The notes under the pieces were generated by a model, which saw nothing but the letters and a program-made list of their open reading frames with translations, searched no databases and had not been told where the DNA came from. Position numbers and translations under genes: made by a program. This document shows positions 24,622 to 30,960 of a stretch of DNA of 38,134 nt, in pieces. The stretch comes from Microbacterium hydrocarbonoxydans (lineage in GTDB: Bacteria; Actinomycetota; Actinomycetes; Actinomycetales; Microbacteriaceae), in assembly GCF_023715885.1 (NCBI RefSeq), contig NZ_JAMBOY010000009.1, positions 1 through 38,134 on the forward strand, written 5' to 3'. The number at the start of each line of letters is the position of its first letter. The stretch's first letter is position 1.

Positions 24622-24651
24622 GCGGGGCGGCCCTGAGCACGGCCGCCCCGC
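24622..24651 (+). terminator. hairpin between binding-protein and ATPase genes
   Basis: GCGGGGCGGCC-CTGAGCAC-GGCCGCCCCGC is a perfect 11-bp stem in the 73-bp gap inside the operon. Its position after the receptor gene suits a partial terminator or 3' stabiliser that makes the receptor more abundant than the ATPase and permease. There is no T tract, so full termination is not expected. Confidence 0.6.
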
Positions 24652-24682
24652 TTCCCCCGGCATCCGATCACGAGAGGACACC

Positions 24683-26182
24683 ATGACCGATCAGGCCGTC
24701 GCGCTGCGCGCACAGGCGATCACCAAGTCGTTCGGCCCCGTGCGCGCCCTGCGGGGCGTCGAGCTGGAGCTGCGCGCCGGCGAGGTCACGGCGCTCATGG
24801 GCGAGAACGGGGCGGGCAAGTCGACGCTCCTCAAGATCCTCGGCGGCGACTACCGGCCCGACGGCGGCGAGCTGTCGATCGGCGGAGAGGCCGTGTCGTT
24901 CTCCGGACCGGCCGACGCCCGGGATGCCGGGCTCCGCGTCATCGCCCAGGAGCCCGAGATCGTCCCCTGGGTCTCGGTCGCCGAGAACATCTACATCGGC
25001 GCCCTCGGTGCCGGTGGGTTCCGCCGCGGCCGCCTCGAGCGCACCGCCACCGAGGAACTGCGCCGCTGGGGCTTCGACCGTGTCATCGACGCCCGCACGC
25101 TCGGCGCCGATCTGTCGCCCGCCCAGCGTCAGATCGTCGAGATCATGCGTGCCGTCATCGCGCGGCCGACGGTCATCTGCTTCGACGAGCCGACCTCGTC
25201 GCTCGGCGACGAGGAGGTGGCACTGCTCTTCGCGCTCATCCGCCAGTTGCAGCAGGAAGGCGTCGCGATCGGCTACGTCTCGCACCGCATGGGCGAGATC
25301 TTCCAGCTCGCCGACCGCATCACCGTGCTCCGCGACGGCGCGTACGTCGGCACGAAGACCGTCGACGAGACCGACCACGACGAACTCGTGCGCATGATGG
25401 TCGGCCGGGATCTCTCCCAGTTCTTCCACCGCGAGCCCGCGGCCCCGGGCGAGGTCGTGCTCGAGCTCGACGCCGTGTCGAACGAGTTCGTGCAGGACAT
25501 CTCGCTGTCGGTGAGAGCGGGCGAGGTCGTCGGCATCGCCGGCCTCGTCGGCGCCGGACGCAGCGAGCTCATGAAGACCATCGCGGGCGACCTGCCCGTC
25601 GACGGCGGCGCGATCAGGGTCGATGGGAAGGCCAGGCGCTTCCGCAGCCCCCGCGACAGCATCCGCGCGAGGATCGGGTTCGCCCCCGAGGAGCGCAAGG
25701 CCGAGGCCCTGCTGCTCGAACGCAGTGTGCGCGACAACGCCGCACTCGCAGTGCTGCGATCCCTGTCGCGCTGGATCTTCGTCAAGGACTCCGCCGAGAC
25801 CGCGCTCGCGCAGGGCTATGTCGACTCGCTCCGCATCCGCACCCCCAGCACCGAGCAGCTCGTCGGGCGACTCTCGGGCGGCAATCAGCAGAAGGTGGTG
25901 CTGGCGCGCTGGCTCGCCACGGCGCCGCGGATGCTGCTCCTCGACGAGCCGACGCGCGGCATCGACGTCGGGGCGAAGGCTGAGATCTACGCGATCATCG
26001 ACCGCCTGGCCCACGAGGGCGTCGCCGTGATCGTCGTCTCCAGCGAACTCCCCGAGGTGCTCGGCGTCTCGGATCGCATCTATGTCATGGCCCACGGCCG
26101 GATCACGGGAGAGCTCCCGCGCGCCGAGGCAACCGAAGAGAGCATTCTCGCGCTCGCGATGGACGAGGAGGTCGCCGCATGA
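24683..26182 (+). CDS. sugar ABC transporter ATPase with two nucleotide-binding domains (AraG/MglA-like)
   Basis: A cytoplasmic ATPase of 499 aa that powers monosaccharide import. The first domain has Walker A GENGAGKSTLLKIL (about residue 40), a degenerate signature LSPAQRQIVEI and Walker B VICFDEPTSSL. The second has the altered Walker A GLVGAGRSELMKTIAGD, the signature LSGGNQQKVVLARWLA and LLLDEPTRGIDVGAKAEIY. One degenerate ATP site is the normal state in this family. The ATG at 24683 is preceded by GAGAGGA. The stop overlaps the permease start. Confidence 0.95.
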   Translation: MTDQAVALRAQAITKSFGPVRALRGVELELRAGEVTALMGENGAGKSTLLKILGGDYRPDGGELSIGGEAVSFSGPADARDAGLRVIAQEPEIVPWVSVAENIYIGALGAGGFRRGRLERTATEELRRWGFDRVIDARTLGADLSPAQRQIVEIMRAVIARPTVICFDEPTSSLGDEEVALLFALIRQLQQEGVAIGYVSHRMGEIFQLADRITVLRDGAYVGTKTVDETDHDELVRMMVGRDLSQFFHREPAAPGEVVLELDAVSNEFVQDISLSVRAGEVVGIAGLVGAGRSELMKTIAGDLPVDGGAIRVDGKARRFRSPRDSIRARIGFAPEERKAEALLLERSVRDNAALAVLRSLSRWIFVKDSAETALAQGYVDSLRIRTPSTEQLVGRLSGGNQQKVVLARWLATAPRMLLLDEPTRGIDVGAKAEIYAIIDRLAHEGVAVIVVSSELPEVLGVSDRIYVMAHGRITGELPRAEATEESILALAMDEEVAA

Positions 26183-27234
26183 GCGACAAGATCGACAACC
26201 CGGAGATCAAGACCGGCGCAGCCGCGACGGCCGCCGTCGAGCGACCCGCGACCGAGCGGCCCTCGTTGGTGCGTCGAGTGCTCGGGGGAGTGGGCGTGCA
26301 GAACGTCTCGCTCATCCTCGCGATCGTGCTCGTCGTCGCCGTCATCGGGCTGCAGAACCCGCTGTTCTTCAGCGTCGCGAACCTCAAGGTCATCGGCACG
26401 GCCATCGCGATCATGGGACTGCTGGCCGTGGTGCAGACCATCGTCATCATCCTCGGAGCGCTCGACATCTCGGTCGGGTCGATCGCGGGTCTCACCTCGG
26501 TGACCTCGGCGATGATCTTCACGGCGGCAGGGCCCGTGCTGGGCGTCGCCGGCGCGATCGGCATCGGCGTGCTCTGCGGGCTCGTGAACGGCTGCATCAT
26601 CGTGTTCGGACGCGTCAACCCCGTGATCGCGACCCTCGCGACCCTCGCGGCGTTCAAGGGCGTAGCGCAGCTCATCTCCGACGGCCGCGCGCAGGGCTAC
26701 ACCGGCGCCGACCCGTTCTTCGTCTTCCTCGCCCGCGGCGCGATCGCCGGCATCCCGACCCTCATCCTCGTGCTGCTCGTGGTGGCGCTGCTCGCGCACA
26801 TCGTGCTGCGGTACACGTCGGTCGGTCGCAACATCTATGCGGTGGGCGGGAACAACATCGCCTCCCGCCTCGCCGGCATCGACATCAACCGCTACATCAT
26901 CGGGGTGTACATGGTCACCGGCGCCGTGGCGGCGATCGCCGGCATCCTCATCACCGCCCGCACCGGGTCGGGGCAGCCTATCTCGGGGTCGGAGGGGCTG
27001 GAGCTCCAGGCCATCACGGCCGCGGCGCTCGGCGGCGCGGCGCTGAAGGGCGGCAAGGGCACGATCTCGGGGACGATCCTCGCCGTCATCCTGCTGGGCG
27101 TGCTCACGAACGGCATGACGATCCTCGGGGTGAACTCGTTCTGGCAGAACGTCGCCCAGGGCGCGTTGCTCGTGATCGCCGTCGTCATCCAGCAGCTCCG
27201 CTCCGGAGAGCGCCGCATCGGAATACCGGGCTGA
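26179..27234 (+). CDS. sugar ABC transporter permease (AraH/RbsC-like)
   Basis: The membrane-spanning subunit of the importer, 351 aa, with about nine or ten helices after a hydrophilic N-terminal 45 residues. Seen: LAVVQTIVIILGALDISVGS, the family motif ALDISVGSIAGL, NPVIATLATLAAFKGVAQLI, TSVGRNIYAVGGNNIASRLA (the cytoplasmic coupling loop), and AAALGGAALKGGKGTISGTI. The ATG at 26179 overlaps the ATPase stop by four bases. Only one permease gene is present, so the channel is presumably a homodimer. No isomerase, kinase or epimerase for arabinose follows, so the catabolic genes must be elsewhere. Confidence 0.95.
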   Translation: MSDKIDNPEIKTGAAATAAVERPATERPSLVRRVLGGVGVQNVSLILAIVLVVAVIGLQNPLFFSVANLKVIGTAIAIMGLLAVVQTIVIILGALDISVGSIAGLTSVTSAMIFTAAGPVLGVAGAIGIGVLCGLVNGCIIVFGRVNPVIATLATLAAFKGVAQLISDGRAQGYTGADPFFVFLARGAIAGIPTLILVLLVVALLAHIVLRYTSVGRNIYAVGGNNIASRLAGIDINRYIIGVYMVTGAVAAIAGILITARTGSGQPISGSEGLELQAITAAALGGAALKGGKGTISGTILAVILLGVLTNGMTILGVNSFWQNVAQGALLVIAVVIQQLRSGERRIGIPG

Positions 27235-27263
27235 GGCTCCGGGGGATCGACAGGTCGATCGCT

Positions 27264-27269
27264 TAACCT
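27264..27269 (+). promoter_or_regulatory. -10 box for leaderless start of the anchored unknown gene
   Basis: TAACCT lies exactly 6 bases before the ATG at 27276. The GGAG between them is too close to the start to act as a normal ribosome-binding site. Confidence 0.45.
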
Positions 27270-27275
27270 GGAGTC

Positions 27276-27932
27276 ATGCCTCGTCAGTCCGCCGCCGTCT
27301 ATCGTCGCCGGCGACTGGTGGCGCTCGTGGGTCTGATCCTGTTCCTCGCCGTCATCGGTGTGGCGGTGTGGCTGCTCGTCTCGCGCCCGTGGGCCAGCGC
27401 GGCCGAGGCCGTGCCTCCCGCGACCCCGTCGGCGTCGCCGACCCCCACGGCCGATGCCACGCCCACTGACACGCCCTCGGCGGATCCGTCGGAGGAGCCG
27501 GTCGCGGAGGAGACGCCCGGGGTCGTCGCGTGCGAGGCGAAGGACGTCGTGGTCTCGGCGGTCACGGATGCCGACACCTACGCCGCCGGCGAGCTGCCGA
27601 ACCTGTCGATCTCGCTCACCAACAACGGCCCGACGGACTGCACGATCGACGTCGGATCGAGCACCCAGGTGTTCACGGTGTCGAGTGGCGCCGACGTGTG
27701 GTGGCGGTCGACCGACTGTCAGGAGAACCCGAGCAGCATGATCGCGACGCTCGCCGCGGGCGCGACGGTCACCAGCAAAGTGCCGGTGGTGTGGGATCGC
27801 ACGCGCTCGAGCGTCGAGACCTGCGCGCAGGAGAACCGGCCTCGGGCCCCGGGCGGCGGATCGTCGTACCACGTGGCCGTCGAGATCGGCGGGTTCGCCG
27901 GCGCTGCGACCACGCAGATCCTCCTGTACTGA
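27276..27932 (+). CDS. membrane-anchored extracytoplasmic protein of unknown function
   Basis: A 218-aa protein with a short basic N-terminus (MPRQSAAVYRRRR), one membrane helix (LVALVGLILFLAVIGVAVWL, about residues 14-33), a low-complexity Pro/Thr/Ser/Asp linker (about 45-85), and a beta-rich outer domain with conserved-looking VACEAKDVVVSAVTDADTYA, LPNLSISLTNNGPTDCTIDV and VWWRSTDCQENP. The outer domain has four cysteines and looks like an immunoglobulin-like fold of the DUF4232 kind, which is a guess from pattern only. I do not recognise a function. It starts 41 bases after the importer operon but has its own -10 box. Confidence 0.78.
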   Translation: MPRQSAAVYRRRRLVALVGLILFLAVIGVAVWLLVSRPWASAAEAVPPATPSASPTPTADATPTDTPSADPSEEPVAEETPGVVACEAKDVVVSAVTDADTYAAGELPNLSISLTNNGPTDCTIDVGSSTQVFTVSSGADVWWRSTDCQENPSSMIATLAAGATVTSKVPVVWDRTRSSVETCAQENRPRAPGGGSSYHVAVEIGGFAGAATTQILLY

Positions 27933-27946
27933 GGGCGAAACCTGCG

Positions 27947-28027
27947 CCTGAGATCAGGAGGCTCGCCCGAGAACAGGACCGTTCGGCCCGGAACCTCCTG
28001 ATGTCGGGTCACCCTCCTGATCTCGGG
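27947..28027. repeat. 81-bp composite palindrome of four 15-bp units
   Basis: Units: CCTGAGATCAGGAGG (27947-27961), CCCGAGAACAGGACC (27966-27980), then two inverted copies CCTCCTGATGTCGGG (27994-28008) and CCTCCTGATCTCGGG (28013-28027). Within each half the units start 19 bases apart, and the halves mirror each other about position 27987. Comparing arm with inverted arm, 30 of 40 positions match. It could fold into a long hairpin in RNA after the stop of the preceding gene. Confidence 0.8.
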
Positions 28028-28033
28028 AAGCGC

Positions 28034-28058
28034 CTGCACTGAATATCGGTGCAGTTTT
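28034..28058 (+). terminator. possible weak terminator
   Basis: CTGCAC and GTGCAG pair across 9 bases (28034-28054) and are followed by TTTT. The stem is only 6 bp. Confidence 0.3.
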
Positions 28059-28229
28059 CCGGCGTGTGTCCGGCGCGTGAATACCGACCTGGATTCAGCT
28101 TCGAGGATGACGGAAGTGCTTCTTTGGGATACCATTGACACGGCTCTCCAGATCTTGCGGCGCTATGCCATCCCCAGTGGCGTCGACTCACAGCGTCCCC
28201 AGCGCTTCGACACTGCCGCGCGAGAGCCT

Positions 28230-28277
28230 GGGCCCTCTCGAGTACCCCAGTCCCCAATGGATGACTCGAGAGGGCCC
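28230..28277. repeat. 14-bp perfect inverted repeat with 20-base loop
   Basis: GGGCCCTCTCGAGT (28230-28243) and ACTCGAGAGGGCCC (28264-28277) are exact inverted copies. It lies 65 bases upstream of the start of the next gene. It may be a hairpin, an operator, or the paired ends of an excised element. Confidence 0.7.
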
Positions 28278-28330
28278 CATTCTGTCTGCGGGCCCGCCTC
28301 GCCGCCCGCCTCGTCCGCACGGTTGCTGAA

Positions 28331-28336
28331 TAAGCT
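28331..28336 (+). promoter_or_regulatory. -10 box for leaderless start of the 136-aa gene
   Basis: TAAGCT lies exactly 6 bases before the ATG at 28343. Confidence 0.45.
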
Positions 28337-28342
28337 GGAGAC

Positions 28343-28753
28343 ATGGCAGCGAAGAAGGCGAAGCACGGCAGGAAAAAGCCCGCACCCGAGGACTTCCGGT
28401 CGGATGCTCTCGCCCAGGCGCTCGAGAAGCAGGACGTCGCCGCGGTCGCCCTCGCCCTTCGTCACGGCACCACCGTCGTTCCGCTGATCTCGCCCGGTGC
28501 TCGCGACAATCCGCTCGACAGCGGTGAGGTGTGGACGTACCGCGACCCGAACAGCGGCGATCTCGCCCTGCTGCTGTTCAGCGACGCGAAGAACAAGCCG
28601 GCGAACCTGCCGCCCGGCGTCGGCATCTACGGCGCCGACTGGCTGCGGAAGTTCCTCTCCGCTCACCCCATCACGACGGTGTTCCTCGACATCGCGGGAC
28701 CGCATCCGATGCAGGCGTCGCCCGAGGAGATCCTGAAGGCCCTCGACGCCTGA
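28343..28753 (+). CDS. conserved-looking 136-aa protein of unknown function
   Basis: A soluble protein with a Lys-rich start (MAAKKAKHGRKKPAPEDF) and a mixed alpha/beta body: ALAQALEKQDVAAVALALRH, GTTVVPLISPGARDNPLDSG, EVWTYRDPNSGDLALLLFSD, HPITTVFLDIAGPHPMQASP. The alternation of hydrophobic strands with the PxxGxxIY-type turn is reminiscent of the SseB N-terminal domain, but the match is only by eye. No membrane segment or signal peptide. It converges on radA with a 22-base gap. The codon use is like the neighbours, so it is probably a real gene. Confidence 0.75.
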   Translation: MAAKKAKHGRKKPAPEDFRSDALAQALEKQDVAAVALALRHGTTVVPLISPGARDNPLDSGEVWTYRDPNSGDLALLLFSDAKNKPANLPPGVGIYGADWLRKFLSAHPITTVFLDIAGPHPMQASPEEILKALDA

Positions 28754-28775
28754 CGCTCGCGCTCTCGGCCCGAGT

Positions 28776-30143
28776 TCAGAAGGGCGGGATATCGCCCTCG
28801 TGTCGACGCGAGGTGTTGCGGGCGCGCACGTCGCTCAGCGCGGCGCGCAGGGTCTTCGACCGATCGTCGACGACCTGCTCGTATCCGAGGCGCGACGCCT
28901 CGGACCGGCGCTGCGCCGATTGTGTGACCGGGCGGATCTCTCCCGCGAGGCTGAGCTCTCCGACCGCGGCCACGGTGCGCGGCACGCGGATCTGCTGGAT
29001 CGACCCGGCCACCGCGATGGCGATCGCGAGGTCTGCGGCGGGCTCCGTGAAGCGCACCCCGCCGACGGTCGACACGTACACGTCGAGCGTGCTCGTCTTG
29101 ATCTGCGCACGCCGTTCGAGGATCGCCAGCACCATCGCCACGCGCGACGCATCGAGCCCGTGCACGACGCGGCGCGGATTCGGCGCCGTCGTGTTCACGG
29201 TGAGCGCCTGCACCTCGACCGGCAGCGCCCGGCGACCCTCGAGCGAGATGGCGACGCAGGTTCCTGGTTCGGTGTCGCCCTGCGACAGGAAGAGCCCGGA
29301 CGGATCGGGGACCTCGGCGATGCCGTCTCCGGTCATCTCGAAGCATCCGACCTCGTCGGTCGGACCGAAGCGGTTCTTGAGCGCGCGGATGAAGCGCAGG
29401 GAGGTCTGCCGATCGCCCTCGAAGTGGCACACGACATCGACGAGGTGCTCCAGCACCCGCGGACCTGCGACCTGACCGTCTTTCGTGACGTGCCCGACGA
29501 TGATGATCGGCAGCCCGCGCTCCTTCGCGATGCGGATCAGCGTCGCGGCGACCTCGCGCACCTGGCTGGGCTGCCCCGCCGCCCCGTCGATCAGCGATGA
29601 CGACACCGTCTGCACGGAGTCGACGATGACGAGCTGCGGCTCGACCTCGTCGATGTGACCGAGGATCGTGGCGAGGTCGGTCTCGCTCGCGAGGTAGAGC
29701 TCGTCGTGCAGCGCCCCGGTGCGCTCGGCGCGCAGACGCACCTGCGCCGGTGACTCCTCGGCGCTCGCGTAGAGCACCCGCCGCCCCGCATGTGCGGCGC
29801 GGGCCGCGACCTCGAGCAGCAGGGTCGACTTGCCGACCCCCGGTTCACCGCTCAGCAGGATCGCCGCACCCGGCACGATCCCGCCACCCAGTACTCGGTC
29901 GAACTCGGCGACCCCGCTCGTGCGGCGCGGTGCGTCGGTCGTGGTGATCTGCGTGATCGGTCGCGCCGCTCGATCCGCGCTCGGGGCGAGCGGCGTGACG
30001 CGGCTGAGGATGCCGGTCTGCGCGCCCTGCTCCTGCACCGTTCCCCACTGCTGGCATTCGGCGCAGCGCCCGACCCACTTCGCCGTCGTCCACCCGCATT
30101 CCGTGCAGACGTACGCGGGGGGAGCGGGTTTACGGGCAGCCAT
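28776..30143 (-). CDS. radA: DNA repair protein RadA (Sms)
   Basis: A RecA-like ATPase that processes recombination intermediates and drives branch migration; cytoplasmic. It is 455 aa, normal length. The N-terminal C4 zinc finger has Cys at about 13, 16, 27 and 30 (VCTECGWTTAKWVGRCAECQ). The ATPase core has Walker A GEPGVGKST (99-107), ESPAQVRLRAERTG, LVIVDSVQTVSSSLIDGA, and the RadA-specific motif ALKNRFGPTDEVGCFEM. The Lon-protease-like C-terminal domain follows (FTEPAADLAIAIAVAGSIQQ). The ATG at 30143 stands 6 bases after TAGCCT on the reverse strand, so the message is probably leaderless. Confidence 0.97.
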   Translation of the reverse strand: MAARKPAPPAYVCTECGWTTAKWVGRCAECQQWGTVQEQGAQTGILSRVTPLAPSADRAARPITQITTTDAPRRTSGVAEFDRVLGGGIVPGAAILLSGEPGVGKSTLLLEVAARAAHAGRRVLYASAEESPAQVRLRAERTGALHDELYLASETDLATILGHIDEVEPQLVIVDSVQTVSSSLIDGAAGQPSQVREVAATLIRIAKERGLPIIIVGHVTKDGQVAGPRVLEHLVDVVCHFEGDRQTSLRFIRALKNRFGPTDEVGCFEMTGDGIAEVPDPSGLFLSQGDTEPGTCVAISLEGRRALPVEVQALTVNTTAPNPRRVVHGLDASRVAMVLAILERRAQIKTSTLDVYVSTVGGVRFTEPAADLAIAIAVAGSIQQIRVPRTVAAVGELSLAGEIRPVTQSAQRRSEASRLGYEQVVDDRSKTLRAALSDVRARNTSRRHEGDIPPF

Positions 30144-30149
30144 GCAGCC

Positions 30150-30155
30150 AGGCTA
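30150..30155 (-). promoter_or_regulatory. -10 box for leaderless start of radA
   Basis: TAGCCT on the reverse strand ends exactly 6 bases before the radA ATG. Confidence 0.5.
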
Positions 30156-30231
30156 TCGCCGGTATCCGACATCCCTATCGCGGCGGGCATTATTCACGGC
30201 CGGAAGCCTGCGACGGCCGCGACGGCCGCGG

Positions 30232-30237
30232 GATACT
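30232..30237 (+). promoter_or_regulatory. possible -10 box of the HTH regulator
   Basis: GATACT lies exactly 6 bases before the ATG at 30244, in the same geometry as the TANNNT boxes of other genes here. Confidence 0.35.
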
Positions 30238-30243
30238 GGATCC

Positions 30244-30870
30244 ATGGCCAACGGAGCGCCCGTCTGCGGGCCGATCTCGACGTTCTCCCGGGTGCGCATC
30301 CTGCACCTGGTGCAGAGCCGTGCCGAGCGCACGATCGGCGAGCTGTGCGAGGCCACCGGACTGCATCCGAACACGGTGCGCGAGCACCTGCAGCGCCTCA
30401 TCGAGGGCGGCTACGTCATCCAGGCGACCGAGCACCGCACCACCCGCGGCCGGCCGCGCACCCTGTACAGCGCGGCGACAGGCACGGGTGACGCGTCGAG
30501 CCCCATCGCGCGCGACAAGGCGAAGGCCGCGGCCCAGCGGGGAGATCTGCTTCGCCGGATGCTGCCCGCCACGGCATCCGCTCTCGGTCGCGATGCGACC
30601 TATCAGCTGGATGCCCTGATCGAACACCTCGAGGAGAGCGGCTTCGAGCCCGTCGTCGACGACGAGCAGCTCACGGTCGACCTCAGCCCCTGCCCGCACG
30701 CCGCTGGTCGTGCCGAAGACCGTCCGATGCTGTGCTCCGTGCACCTCGGCCTCATGCAGGGGGTGCTCGCCGAAGCCGGCGGGCCGCTCGCTGCCGGGGC
30801 CGTGCGAACCTCCGATCTCCCGGAGGAGTGCACGGTGCAGCTGCGTCTCACGGAGATGACCGCCGCCTAG
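30244..30870 (+). CDS. winged-HTH regulator with C-terminal cysteine motif (SufR-like)
   Basis: A 208-aa regulator. The N-terminal winged HTH (about residues 12-75) reads RVRILHLVQSRAERTIGELC, EATGLHPNTVREHLQRLIEG, then the wing TRGRPRTLYSAA. The C-terminal half has CPHAAGRAEDRPMLCSVHLG, giving Cys150, Cys164 and His167, plus a later Cys196. A CP-x(n)-C-x2-H-x-G-L pattern is typical of the SufR/ArsR-like family whose members bind Fe-S clusters or metals. The family link is by pattern; cluster binding is inference. It is the gene directly upstream of the cytochrome bd operon, in the same direction with a 90-base gap, so an oxygen-, redox- or iron-responsive control of cydABDC is plausible. Confidence 0.83.
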   Translation: MANGAPVCGPISTFSRVRILHLVQSRAERTIGELCEATGLHPNTVREHLQRLIEGGYVIQATEHRTTRGRPRTLYSAATGTGDASSPIARDKAKAAAQRGDLLRRMLPATASALGRDATYQLDALIEHLEESGFEPVVDDEQLTVDLSPCPHAAGRAEDRPMLCSVHLGLMQGVLAEAGGPLAAGAVRTSDLPEECTVQLRLTEMTAA

Positions 30871-30960
30871 CGCGCGTCACCTGACCCATGGTCTGCCGCC
30901 CGACGGGGGCGGCGGACCTCTCACCGGCGTACCCGCAGACAGAGAAGAAGGAGTGGTCCC

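Larger units (their letters stand above)
27933..28342. other. 410-bp intergenic region with two large inverted repeats
   Basis: No reading frame here looks like a gene; frames present are short, Arg/Ser-rich shadows. The region holds the 81-bp composite palindrome (27947-28027), a small hairpin followed by TTTT (28034-28058), a stretch of lower GC (about 28030-28160), and the 14-bp inverted repeat at 28230-28277. It might encode a structured RNA or be a remnant of a mobile element. Confidence 0.6.

Noticed and set aside
24668..26095. 475-aa reverse-strand frame opposite the sugar ATPase gene
   Set aside because: Antisense to a gene with complete Walker and signature motifs; Asp/Glu/Arg-rich without domain structure.
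27933..28342. CRISPR-like array, because of repeated units at regular spacing
   Set aside because: There are only four 15-bp units in mirrored orientation with 4-base gaps within each half; there are no spacers and no cas genes.
28009..28344. 111-aa reverse-strand frame in the 410-bp gap
   Set aside because: Arg/Ser/His-rich, runs across both inverted repeats, and has no ribosome-binding site or recognisable motif.
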